Assembly: GCA_019746095.1 (NCBI GenBank) | Contig: JAIESL010000035.1 | Location: forward strand, 1-64,000 | Length of the DNA stretch: 64,000 nucleotides | Reading direction: 5' to 3' | Origin: Caulobacteraceae bacterium | Lineage (GTDB): Bacteria; Pseudomonadota; Alphaproteobacteria; Caulobacterales; Caulobacteraceae | Shown: positions 9,347 to 17,797 of the stretch, in pieces | Numbering within the stretch: the stretch's first letter is position 1 | How the letters are laid out: the number at the start of each line of letters is the position of its first letter | The notes under the pieces: generated by a model | Database searches by the model: none | Told to the model about the DNA's origin: nothing | The model's input: only the letters and a program-made list of their open reading frames with translations | Made by a program: the position numbers and the translations under genes

Positions 9347-12300
9347 TCAAGCGCGCCGCGCCTTCTCGGCCGCCCCTCCCTCTGTCACCGGCAGGACCTG
9401 CCGGAACCGGGTGACAGCGTCTGGCCAGGTCTCGATGAGCCACCGCGCCAGGGGCGAGCCCGTTTCCGCTGCATGTCGGGTCACGAGACCCTTCAGCCGT
9501 TCCGCCGCATCACCGATGACGGCACCGCCGATGACCGAGTCGGCATTGAAGCGTGCCCCGGCATCACCGGCCGGATCGAGCACGAACGCCTCACCGCCCG
9601 ACATCCCGGCCCCGAAATTCCAGCCCGTCGTGCCCAGGATCACCACGGTTCCGCCGGTCATGTATTCGCAGCCGTGTGCACCACAGCCCTCGACCACCGC
9701 CGTTGCGCCCGAGTTGCGGACGGCGAACCGCTCGCCCGCGGCACCCGCCGCGAACAGGGCACCGGAGCTGGCACCGTACAGGCAGGTGTTTCCGATCAAC
9801 GCCTCACCGGCGGCCCATGATGTCGGCCGCACGATGATCTCGGCACCCGACAGCCCCTTGCCGACATAGTCATTGGCCTCACCGTCCAGCTCGACGCGCA
9901 GGCCGGTCATGCCCCAGGCGGCCAGGGACTGACCGGCCGCGCCCCGCAGCTTGAGCGTCAGATGGCCGGCCGGCAGGGTCGAGCCGTAGCGGCGCACAAT
10001 GTGCGAGGAGATGCGCGCCCCGATGGCCCGCTGGGTGTTCGTCACCGCATAGGTCAGGGACATCTTCTCACGCCCATCGAGGAAGCGGGCGGCGTCCTCG
10101 ACAATGCGGGCGTCCAGTGTATCCGGCACGGCATTGTAGGGAGCTTCGGCCGAGCGGGCTTCACCCTCTCCGACCCGGACCAGAAGTGGGTTGAGGTCGA
10201 GATCGTCCAGATGGGCGTCGCCGCGCGACACCTGGCGCAGCAGATCGGTCCGGCCGACCGCCTCATGCAGGGATCGCAACCCAAGGGAGGCCAGCACCTC
10301 ACGCGTCTCCTCGGCGATGAAGGTGAACAGATTGACGACCTTGTCGGGCGTGCCGGTGAACATGGCGCGCAGCCGTTCGTCCTGGACGCAGACCCCGACC
10401 GGACAGGTGTTGGAATGGCACTGACGAACCATCAGACAGCCGACCGCGATCAGGCTGGCCGTGCCGATGCCGAACTCCTCCGCGCCCAGGATGGCGGCAA
10501 TGACGATGTCGCGTCCCGTACGCAAACCGCCGTCGGTGCGCAGTCGCACATGACCGCGCAGGCCATTCAGGCTAAGCACCTGATGCGCTTCGGACAGGCC
10601 CAGTTCCCAGGGCATGCCGGCGTGTTTGATCGAGCCGAGGGCCGAGGCTCCCGTGCCCCCGTTATGGCCGGCGATCAGGATCACATCGGCCTTGGCCTTG
10701 GCGACGCCCGCAGCAACCGCGCCGATGCCCGAATGGGACACCAGCTTGACCGTCACCCGCGCGTCCGGATTGACCTGTTTCAGGTCGTAGATCAGCTGGG
10801 CCAGATCCTCGATCGAATAGACATCGTGATGCGGCGGTGGGCTGATCAGGCCGACGCCCGGCGTCGAATGGCGCATACGGGCGATGAATTCAGTGACCTT
10901 GAACCCCGGCAGTTGCCCGCCCTCGCCGGGCTTGGCCCCTTGCGCCACCTTGATCTCGATCTCGCGGCACTGGTTCAGATATTCGGCCGTCACGCCGAAC
11001 CGGCCCGAAGCGATCTGCTTGACCGCGCTGTTGGCATTGTCGCCATTGGGACGCGGCTGATAGCGATCCGGGTCTTCGCCGCCCTCGCCGGAAACCGACC
11101 GGGCCCCGATCCGGTTCATGGCAATGTTCAGAGTCTCGTGCGCCTCCGGCGACAACGCCCCGAGGGACATCCCGGGCGTGACGAACCGGCGGCTGATGTC
11201 GTGCACGCTCTCCACCTGGTCCACCGCAACCGGGCTGGCCTGGCGGAAGTCGAGCAGGTCGCGCAGGGCCGTAGAGGGCAGTTCCCGCACCCGGCGGCTG
11301 TAGGCCTTGAACCGCCCGTAGTCGCCGCGCGTGGTGGCGTCCTGAAGCCGGTGGATCAACTCAGCATCCCAGCCGTGGGTTTCCTCGCCTGCCCGGATGC
11401 GGTGCGAGCCGCCGATGCGCAGCGAAGGGTGCCAGGTCTCGAAGCCGCGTGCCGTCTTGCGGATGACCTGGGCCTCGATCCCGGCCAGGCCAATGCCCGA
11501 AATGCGCGAGGTCATGCCGGGAAAGAACTCCGCCACCAGGGCGCGTGACAGCCCCAGGGCCTCGAACTCGCGGGCCCCGCGATAGGCGGAAATGACCGAG
11601 ATGCCCTTCTTGGCGAGGATCTTCATCAGGCCGGCCTCGACGGCGGCCTTGTGGTTCAGACAGGCGGCGCGCAGCGTCAGCCCCGGATAGCGCCCGCCCT
11701 CCAGCCGCTCGAGAAAGGTCTCCTGGGCCAGCCAGCCGTTGACCGCCGTGGCCCCGACACCGACCAGGACCGCAAAGGCATGGGCGTCGATCGCCTCGGC
11801 CGCGCGCACAACCAGCGAGCAGAAGGTCCGCAGACCTTCGTCCACCAGCCGGCCATGCACGGCCGCGGTGGCCAGGATCATGGGGATCAGCGGTCGCCCC
11901 TCGCCCATCCGTTCGTCGGTCAGGACGATCAGCCCCGCCCCGTCGCGCGCCGCCGCCACAGCCTCGTCCCGGATGCGGTCCAGCGCCTGTTTCAGCGAGC
12001 CACTTCCCGCCGGGAAGGTGCAGTCGATGACTGTGGTTGCACCCGCCCCGACCACATCCAGCATGCGGTCGTACATGCCGGTGGTCAGCACCGGGCTGTC
12101 GAGCACGAACACCTTCGTCTGGGTCTCGTCCTGGGCGAGGATGTTGCCGAGGTTCTTGAACCGGGTCCGCAGACTCATCGCCCCGGCCTCACGCAGCGGA
12201 TCAATCGGCGGATTGGTGACCTGGGCGAAGGCCTGGCGGAAATAGTGGGCGAAGGGCCGGTCCTGATCCGACAGCACAGCCGGTGGCGCGTCATCGCCCA

Positions 12301-13810
12301 TGGAGGCGACGGCCTCCTTGCCCTCCCCGGCCATGGGATCCAGCAGGGTGTCGATGTCTTCCTGGGTCCAGCCGACCGCAGCCTGGAACCGGGTCAGGGC
12401 CTCGCCCGAAAGACGGCGCGGTTCGGGACCCGGACCGACGAGCGGCTCCAGCTCGATCATGTTCGACAGCCACTGGCGATACGGCAACGCCGTCGCCAGC
12501 TGGTCTACCGTCTGGGTCTCGTCGTAGAGAACGCCCGCCTCCAGATCGACCGAGATCATCCGCCCGCCGCCGATGTGCAGGCGTCGCTTGATGCGGTCGT
12601 CGGCGATCCCGGTCATGCCGACCTCGGAGCCACAGATCAGCAGGCCGTCGATGGTCTCGGCCACCCTGAGCGGGCGCAGACCGTTGCGGTCCTTGCCCGC
12701 CACGACCCAACGGCCATCGGTGGCACAGACGGCAGCGGGCCCGTCCCATGGCTCCATCACGGCGTTGCAATAGGCATAGAGGGCGCGGTGCTCATCCGAG
12801 ATCACGCCCTCAATGGGGGCCTCGGGCATCAGCAGGGCCTTAACCATCGGGGCCGGTCGACCGGCACGGACCAGCACCTCGAACACATTGTCCAGCGCCG
12901 CCGAGTCGGAGCCGCCAGCCTGGATCACCGGCTTGACGATACCGTCGTCCGCGCCGAAGGCCTCGGCCGTCATGCGGATTTCGTGGCTACGCATCCAGCC
13001 GGCATTGCCGCGCAGGGTGTTGATCTCGCCGTTGTGGGCCAGCATCCGGAACGGCTGGGCCAGCCGCCACTCCGGGAAGGTGTTGGTCGAATAGCGCTGG
13101 TGGAACAGGGCGACATTTGCCTCGACCTGCGGGTCGTTCAGGTCCGGATAGAAGTCCGCCAGCGCCTGGGCCAGCATCATCCCCTTGTAGATGACTGACC
13201 GCGCCGACAGGGAGCAGATGTAGAAATGCTGCAGGCCCGAGGCCGTCGCCCGCGCCTCGATCCGGCGACGTAGAAGATACAGCGCCCGCTCCAGGGCCTC
13301 GCCGTCCAGACCGTGCGGCGCGCTGAGCATGATCTGCTCAATCTCGGGCCGGGTCGCAGCCGCCCTCTGGCCCAGAACCAGCGCATGGGTCGGAACCTGA
13401 CGCCAGCCGTACAGCCAGAACCCGCCCGCCATGACTTCGCGTTCGACGATCGTGCGTGCCCGCTCCTGTGCTGCAAGGTCGACACGCGGCAGGAAGATCA
13501 TCCCGACGGCGATCGGCCCGGGCCGGGGCTCATGCCCGGCATCGCGCACCTGGGCCTCGAAGAAGGCGCGCGGCAACCCGATCAGGATTCCGGCCCCGTC
13601 GCCCGACTTGCCGTCCGCATCGACCGCGCCACGGTGCCAGATCGCCTTCAGCGCCTTGAGCGCCAGATCGATCACCTCGCGCCGCGGCTTTCCGTCGATG
13701 GCGGCCACCAGACCCACGCCGCAGGCGTCCCGCTCTGATGCTGGGTCATAGGCGTGGCCGTCGATCAGCCGCTGGCGCTCGCGCGCATAGTGTTCCGGGT
13801 CGAAGGTCAT
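9347..13810 (-). CDS. gltB: glutamate synthase (NADPH) large subunit
   Basis: This 1487-aa protein has the full GltB architecture. An N-terminal class II (Ntn) glutaminase domain has its nucleophile at Cys30 (ERDACGVGL), so about 29 residues are presumably removed as a propeptide. Central and FMN/2-oxoglutarate-binding domains follow, with GEGGEDPDRY, GAKPGEGGQLPG and the 3Fe-4S cysteines in CHSNTCPVGVC. The C-terminal GXGXG helix domain comes last. It transfers the glutamine amide nitrogen to 2-oxoglutarate to form two glutamates. The ATG overlaps the gltD stop by four bases, so the subunits are co-translated. It converges with the DctD gene. Confidence 0.97.
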   Translation of the reverse strand: MTFDPEHYARERQRLIDGHAYDPASERDACGVGLVAAIDGKPRREVIDLALKALKAIWHRGAVDADGKSGDGAGILIGLPRAFFEAQVRDAGHEPRPGPIAVGMIFLPRVDLAAQERARTIVEREVMAGGFWLYGWRQVPTHALVLGQRAAATRPEIEQIMLSAPHGLDGEALERALYLLRRRIEARATASGLQHFYICSLSARSVIYKGMMLAQALADFYPDLNDPQVEANVALFHQRYSTNTFPEWRLAQPFRMLAHNGEINTLRGNAGWMRSHEIRMTAEAFGADDGIVKPVIQAGGSDSAALDNVFEVLVRAGRPAPMVKALLMPEAPIEGVISDEHRALYAYCNAVMEPWDGPAAVCATDGRWVVAGKDRNGLRPLRVAETIDGLLICGSEVGMTGIADDRIKRRLHIGGGRMISVDLEAGVLYDETQTVDQLATALPYRQWLSNMIELEPLVGPGPEPRRLSGEALTRFQAAVGWTQEDIDTLLDPMAGEGKEAVASMGDDAPPAVLSDQDRPFAHYFRQAFAQVTNPPIDPLREAGAMSLRTRFKNLGNILAQDETQTKVFVLDSPVLTTGMYDRMLDVVGAGATTVIDCTFPAGSGSLKQALDRIRDEAVAAARDGAGLIVLTDERMGEGRPLIPMILATAAVHGRLVDEGLRTFCSLVVRAAEAIDAHAFAVLVGVGATAVNGWLAQETFLERLEGGRYPGLTLRAACLNHKAAVEAGLMKILAKKGISVISAYRGAREFEALGLSRALVAEFFPGMTSRISGIGLAGIEAQVIRKTARGFETWHPSLRIGGSHRIRAGEETHGWDAELIHRLQDATTRGDYGRFKAYSRRVRELPSTALRDLLDFRQASPVAVDQVESVHDISRRFVTPGMSLGALSPEAHETLNIAMNRIGARSVSGEGGEDPDRYQPRPNGDNANSAVKQIASGRFGVTAEYLNQCREIEIKVAQGAKPGEGGQLPGFKVTEFIARMRHSTPGVGLISPPPHHDVYSIEDLAQLIYDLKQVNPDARVTVKLVSHSGIGAVAAGVAKAKADVILIAGHNGGTGASALGSIKHAGMPWELGLSEAHQVLSLNGLRGHVRLRTDGGLRTGRDIVIAAILGAEEFGIGTASLIAVGCLMVRQCHSNTCPVGVCVQDERLRAMFTGTPDKVVNLFTFIAEETREVLASLGLRSLHEAVGRTDLLRQVSRGDAHLDDLDLNPLLVRVGEGEARSAEAPYNAVPDTLDARIVEDAARFLDGREKMSLTYAVTNTQRAIGARISSHIVRRYGSTLPAGHLTLKLRGAAGQSLAAWGMTGLRVELDGEANDYVGKGLSGAEIIVRPTSWAAGEALIGNTCLYGASSGALFAAGAAGERFAVRNSGATAVVEGCGAHGCEYMTGGTVVILGTTGWNFGAGMSGGEAFVLDPAGDAGARFNADSVIGGAVIGDAAERLKGLVTRHAAETGSPLARWLIETWPDAVTRFRQVLPVTEGGAAEKARRA

Positions 13811-15240
13811 GCGGCCGCCCTCGCCCGACTGGACAGCCAGGCTTCGATTTCAGCAGCGGCATCCTGTCCGTCCTTGACGGCCCAGACCACCAGTGAGGCT
13901 CCGCGCACAATGTCTCCCGCAGCAAAGACACCCTCCAGCGTCGTGGCCTTGGTGTGACCGGCGGTGCGGATCGTCCGCCAGTCGGTCAGGGCCAGGTCGG
14001 GTTCCGCGAACGCGCCCGGTATATCCTCAGGCTCGAAGCCCAGGGCCTCGATCACCAGATCGGCCGCCAGATCGAACTCGCCGCCCGGAACCGGCTCGAC
14101 ACTCCAGCGACCGTCGGATGACTGACCCGTCAGGGCCATCCGCTGCGCCCGAACGCCGGTCACCCGATCAGCCTCGCCCAGCACCGCACGCGGCGTGGCC
14201 AGCCATTCGAAGACCACGCCTTCCTCCTCGGCATTGGCGACCTCACGCGCGCTGCCCGGCATGTTGTTGCGATCGCGACGGTACAGACAGATGACCGAAG
14301 TCGCGCCCTGACGGACCGCCGTGCGCACACAGTCCATGGCCGTGTCGCCCCCGCCGATCACCACCACCCGCTTGCCCGCCGCGTCCAGCGCACCGCTGTC
14401 GAACGCCGGGACCGCATCGCCCAGTCCCTTGCGGTTGGAGGCGATCAGATAGTCCAGGGCTGCAATCACCCCGGTCGAGCCGCAGCCCGGTGCCGTCAGC
14501 CGCCGCGCCTGATAGACCCCCGTGGCCACCAGAACCGCATCATGCGCGGCCCGGACGGCCGTGAACGGCAGGCTCCCGCCGACATCGACCCCCAGCCGGA
14601 ACTCCACGCCGGCCTCGGCCAGCCGGTCGAGCCGTCGCTGCACCACGGGCTTTTCCAGCTTGAACCCCGGAATGCCGTACATCAGCAGGCCGCCCGCCCG
14701 GTCTTGCCGGTCGTAGAGGGTCACTGCATACCCGGATGCCCGCAGCCGGTCGGCCGCAGCCATCCCTGCGGGTCCGGCACCGACGATGCCGACGGACTGG
14801 CCGCGCTCGACCCGCGGCCGGATGGGTGCGATCCAGCCGTTCTCGAATGCCATATCCCCAAGCCAGCGTTCGACTGCGCCGATGGTCACCGTCTCCCAGC
14901 CCGACTGCTCGAGCGTGCAGGCCCCCTCGCACAACCGGTCCTGGGGACAGATGCGGCCGCAGATTTCCGGCATGGTGGAGGTCGCCTCGGACTGTCGCCA
15001 GGCCTCTTCGGCGCGCCCTTCGGCGGCGAGCTTCAACCAGTCGGGGATGTTGTTCTGAAGCGGACAGCCGGTCTGACAGAAGGGCACCCCGCACTGGGCA
15101 CAGCGGCTCGACTGGCTCGACCCCGCTACGGGGCCGAAGTCGGCATAGATCTCGGCGAAATCACGCACGCGCTCCGTCGCCGGTGCCTTGGCCGGTGCCG
15201 TCCTCGGCACGACCACAAATGTCTGGTTTGACGACGCCAC
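13807..15240 (-). CDS. gltD: glutamate synthase (NADPH) small subunit
   Basis: This is the FAD/4Fe-4S subunit that passes NADPH electrons to GltB. Two cysteine clusters lie near the N-terminus (CAQCGVPFCQTGCP and CGRICPQDRLCEGAC). They are followed by the FAD dinucleotide fold (VGIVGAGPAGMAAADRL) and the NADPH fold (VVVIGGGDTAMDCVRTA). The track starts at a TTG (15264). The GTG at 15240, preceded by GAAAGGA at good spacing, is the better start and gives 477 aa (MASSNQTF). It has its own promoter region, because a strong terminator lies between torF and this gene. Confidence 0.95.
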   Translation of the reverse strand: MASSNQTFVVVPRTAPAKAPATERVRDFAEIYADFGPVAGSSQSSRCAQCGVPFCQTGCPLQNNIPDWLKLAAEGRAEEAWRQSEATSTMPEICGRICPQDRLCEGACTLEQSGWETVTIGAVERWLGDMAFENGWIAPIRPRVERGQSVGIVGAGPAGMAAADRLRASGYAVTLYDRQDRAGGLLMYGIPGFKLEKPVVQRRLDRLAEAGVEFRLGVDVGGSLPFTAVRAAHDAVLVATGVYQARRLTAPGCGSTGVIAALDYLIASNRKGLGDAVPAFDSGALDAAGKRVVVIGGGDTAMDCVRTAVRQGATSVICLYRRDRNNMPGSAREVANAEEEGVVFEWLATPRAVLGEADRVTGVRAQRMALTGQSSDGRWSVEPVPGGEFDLAADLVIEALGFEPEDIPGAFAEPDLALTDWRTIRTAGHTKATTLEGVFAAGDIVRGASLVVWAVKDGQDAAAEIEAWLSSRARAAA

Positions 15241-15332
15241 TTCGATCCTTTCGCTACCGCACAATGCTTAGGGTCGGTCAGGCGACTCAGCAACTTACGT
15301 GCAAACCGTGCGCTTCAAGCCACCAATGTTGG

Positions 15333-15374
15333 AAAAACAAACCGGCCGGACGCGCCTGAAAGCAACGTCCGACC
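15333..15374 (-). terminator. intrinsic terminator after the torF-like gene
   Basis: On the minus strand a 9-bp stem (GGTCGGACG with CGTCCGGCC, one G-T pair, 13-base loop) is followed by GGTTTGTTTTT. It lies 25 bases past the porin stop and 93 bases before gltD, and should separate the amtB/torF transcript from gltDB. Confidence 0.75.
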
Positions 15375-15398
15375 AGTTCATCTTGTGCGACGCAGATA

Positions 15399-16082
15399 TC
15401 AGAACAGGAATTTCAGCGTCGCGACCGCCCGGTCATCAGACAGCGGCCCGTCCACGTCGGTGTCGTGATAACGAAGATCGATGGCGACATTGTCTGTGAC
15501 GGCATAGGCCACGCCGGCGTTCCAGGTCGCATAGTCGTCGTTGACGTCGAGCGATTGATGTCCGAAGGCCCCCGACACCGTCCACTGGGCGGCCGGCGAG
15601 AACGAGGCATTGGCCTCGACATAGGTGGCCTCGTCATCGGCTCCGAAGAAGTCCGGCGACCAGTATACCGAAGCGCCCAGTGTGACCGGTCCGAAGGCGC
15701 GGGAGGCGGCCGCCTTCAGTTCGGCGTAGTCATAGTCCGCAGCGCCGGGTTGCGAGGTATAGAGGTAGCCTACGACGCCGACATCAACGGCGAAGCCGGA
15801 TACCTCGCTGCGATAGCCTCCGTAGAGATCGATTTCAGCATCGGTGCTGTCGCCGAAGTCGACATTGGAGGCCCAGGCACCGGCGTAGAAGCTGCCGACG
15901 GTCAGGTCCACGCCGCCGAAGATGGCGGGGTCTTCACTGGTCTGGCTGTAGCCGCGGAAGACATAGTCGCTGGTCGCGCCGAGATTCCAGGCGATCTCCG
16001 GCGTCTCCTGGGCCGAAACGGCCGAGGCGGTCAGCAGCACGGCCATGGCGGCGGCGCAGGCAAAAATGGTTTTCATGCTCAT
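15399..16082 (-). CDS. TorF-family putative porin
   Basis: This 227-aa outer-membrane protein has a signal peptide (ending AVSA-QE) and the TorF/Gcw_chp signature near the N-terminus (WNLGATSDYVFRGYSQT), followed by short amphipathic strands. It ends in a beta-barrel terminal Phe (VATLKFLF). I start it at the ATG at 16082 (MSMKTIF), where AAGGGGAT is correctly spaced; the track's longer form adds 11 residues with no ribosome binding site. It lies directly downstream of amtB, a common pairing in Alphaproteobacteria. A role in passage of ammonium or small nitrogen compounds across the outer membrane is likely but unproven. Confidence 0.85.
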   Translation of the reverse strand: MSMKTIFACAAAMAVLLTASAVSAQETPEIAWNLGATSDYVFRGYSQTSEDPAIFGGVDLTVGSFYAGAWASNVDFGDSTDAEIDLYGGYRSEVSGFAVDVGVVGYLYTSQPGAADYDYAELKAAASRAFGPVTLGASVYWSPDFFGADDEATYVEANASFSPAAQWTVSGAFGHQSLDVNDDYATWNAGVAYAVTDNVAIDLRYHDTDVDGPLSDDRAVATLKFLF

Positions 16083-16126
16083 ATCCCCTTGTTGTCGTTG
16101 ATGTTCGAGACGCACGCAGACTGGTT

Positions 16127-16156
16127 GGCGACGCGGAGGGGAGGCTCCGCGTCGCC
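16127..16156 (-). terminator. 12-bp perfect hairpin between amtB and torF
   Basis: GGCGACGCGGAG and CTCCGCGTCGCC form a perfect 12-bp stem with a 6-base loop, 13 bases after the amtB stop. No U tract follows on the minus strand. It may be a weak terminator or a 3' stabilising structure that sets the amtB:torF ratio. Confidence 0.6.
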
Positions 16157-16168
16157 GGCGGATGGTGG

Positions 16169-17530
16169 TCAGACGCCTTCCATCACCTCGCCATGCAGAT
16201 GGCCGTCGAGGCCGTCGTCTTCCTGGCTCTCGGTCACCCGCAGGCCAGTGGTGAATTTGCAGACGATCAGGATCAGGAAGGTCACCACAGCGCTCCAGCC
16301 GATGGTGACGCCGAGGCCCCAGATCTGTTTGGCGACCGTCGCACCCTCGGCGACCCCGTTGACAGCGGCGGAGGCGAACACGCCGGTCAGGACGGCTCCA
16401 AGAATGCCGCCCGCGCCGTGAATGCCGAAGGCGTCGAGGCTGTCATCGTAACGCAGCAGCTTCTTGATCCAGACTGAGGCGGCGTAGCAGACCGGACCTG
16501 AAGCCAGGCCGATGATCACGGCGCCTCGCGGGTCGACGAGTCCCGCCGCCGGAGTGATGGCCACAAGCCCGGCGATCAGGCCGGAGAGCACGCCGATCAG
16601 CGACGGCTTCTTCTTCTCCATGACCTCGACGATCTTCCAGGTCAGCGACCCGGCCATGGCGGCGAGGATGGTGTTCAGCAGGGCGACGGAGGCAATCGAG
16701 TCCGCCGTCCAGGCCGAGCCCGCATTGAAGCCGATCCATCCGACCAGCAGAAGGGAGGCGCCGATCATCGTCAGCACCGGATTGTGGGCGACGATGCTCT
16801 CCTTGCCGTAGCCCTTCCGGGCACCGAGGAAGATGGCGCAGACCAGGCCGGCCACTCCCGCATTGACGTGCACCACGGCGCCGCCAGCGAAGTCCAGCAC
16901 GCCCGCAGAACCAAGGAAGCCACCGCCCCAGACCCAGTGACAGATGGGGGCATAGACCAGCAGGGTCCACAGGCCCGTGAACAGCAGCAGGCCCGAGTAT
17001 TTGATCCGCTCGGCGAAGGCCCCCGCGATCAGCGCCGGCGTTATAATGGCGAAGGTCAGCTGGTAGGCGATCCAGAGATACTCGGGCAGGCCGGGCGCAA
17101 GACTGTGCGCGGTCGACGGCGTGACCCCGTTGAGGAACAGGGACTGGAACGAGCCGATCACGCTTTGCACCTCATCGCCGGAATAGCCGGCGATCGGCTG
17201 GCCCACCCCGAATGAAAGGCTGTAGCCGGCGATGAACCAGGCCAGGGTGACCACCGAAGCCACACCGAGCGACTGTGTGATGGTGGCGATGACGTTCTTG
17301 CGTCTGACCATGCCACCGTAGAAAAGCGCCAACCCCGGCAGGGTCATCAGCAGGACGAGCGCCGTAGACGTCAGGATCCAGGCGGTCGCGGCCCCATCGA
17401 GCGCCAGCGTTGCCTGGTGAGCAAGAAGCGCCGGTTCAGGCGCGGCGGCCGCAGCCGCAGAAGCCGTTCCGGCTACCCCGCAAAGCAGAAGGACGAAAAC
17501 GCCCGCAAGTCCGATCCGAAGTCGTGTCAT
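16169..17530 (-). CDS. amtB: ammonium transporter
   Basis: This 453-aa protein has a cleavable signal peptide, as usual for AmtB, and eleven membrane helices. Family motifs include LPGLALFYGGMVRRKN, the Phe gate region, AGGAVVHVNAGVAGLV with a pore His, and DAFGIHGAGGILGAVLTG with the second pore His. It conducts ammonium across the inner membrane. The ATG at 17530 with GGGGGATCAG upstream replaces the track start 29 codons earlier. No glnK gene is next to it, which is unusual because amtB is commonly paired with a PII gene. It heads the amtB-torF-gltDB nitrogen cluster. Confidence 0.96.
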   Translation of the reverse strand: MTRLRIGLAGVFVLLLCGVAGTASAAAAAAPEPALLAHQATLALDGAATAWILTSTALVLLMTLPGLALFYGGMVRRKNVIATITQSLGVASVVTLAWFIAGYSLSFGVGQPIAGYSGDEVQSVIGSFQSLFLNGVTPSTAHSLAPGLPEYLWIAYQLTFAIITPALIAGAFAERIKYSGLLLFTGLWTLLVYAPICHWVWGGGFLGSAGVLDFAGGAVVHVNAGVAGLVCAIFLGARKGYGKESIVAHNPVLTMIGASLLLVGWIGFNAGSAWTADSIASVALLNTILAAMAGSLTWKIVEVMEKKKPSLIGVLSGLIAGLVAITPAAGLVDPRGAVIIGLASGPVCYAASVWIKKLLRYDDSLDAFGIHGAGGILGAVLTGVFASAAVNGVAEGATVAKQIWGLGVTIGWSAVVTFLILIVCKFTTGLRVTESQEDDGLDGHLHGEVMEGV

Positions 17531-17557
17531 CTGATCCCCCAAGCGCTCATTACGCAT

Positions 17558-17592
17558 TTGCGAAATCTTTACCGCAATTGCGAAGTGCGCAA
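17558..17592. promoter_or_regulatory. overlapping TTGCG/CGCAA inverted repeats upstream of amtB
   Basis: TTGCG-N10-CGCAA (17558-17577) is immediately followed by TTGCG-N5-CGCAA (17578-17592), 28-62 bases upstream of the amtB ATG. These could be operators for a nitrogen regulator. They do not match the enteric NtrC consensus, and I cannot assign a protein. Confidence 0.5.
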
Positions 17593-17638
17593 GGGGCATC
17601 AATGAGCAATCCGCCATATTCTTGCAGCGCGCTCATCT

Positions 17639-17659
17639 TATGCCCGTTTATAGGGCATA
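17639..17659. promoter_or_regulatory. perfect 7-7-7 inverted repeat upstream of amtB
   Basis: TATGCCC-GTTTATA-GGGCATA is a perfect inverted repeat about 110 bases upstream of the amtB start. The adjacent T-rich run is on the plus strand, the wrong strand to terminate the phytase transcript. An operator is therefore more likely than a terminator. Confidence 0.45.
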
Positions 17660-17776
17660 GTTTTCTATTTTTTGTTCATCAAATGCATGATCGTGACGAT
17701 TGACGATCATTTACAGCAATTCGCACTCGCAGCATTTTTTCCGGCCAATCCGAACCGTGGCCCTGCCAGCGCAGGA

Positions 17777-17797
17777 AGTCGCCCGAGCCGGGCGACT
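17777..17797 (-). terminator. hairpin at the phytase stop codon
   Basis: AGTCGCCCG-AGC-CGGGCGACT is a perfect 9-bp stem that begins within the phytase stop codon. A second smaller hairpin, CCTGC-CAGC-GCAGG, follows. There is no U tract, so termination efficiency is uncertain. Confidence 0.5.

Noticed and set aside
9962-13198. 528-aa and 515-aa plus-strand ORFs
   Set aside because: Both are antisense to gltB, a complete and well conserved gene on the other strand.
17639-17659. Terminator of the phytase gene
   Set aside because: The T-rich tract is on the plus strand side, so the hairpin is in the wrong orientation for a minus-strand transcript.
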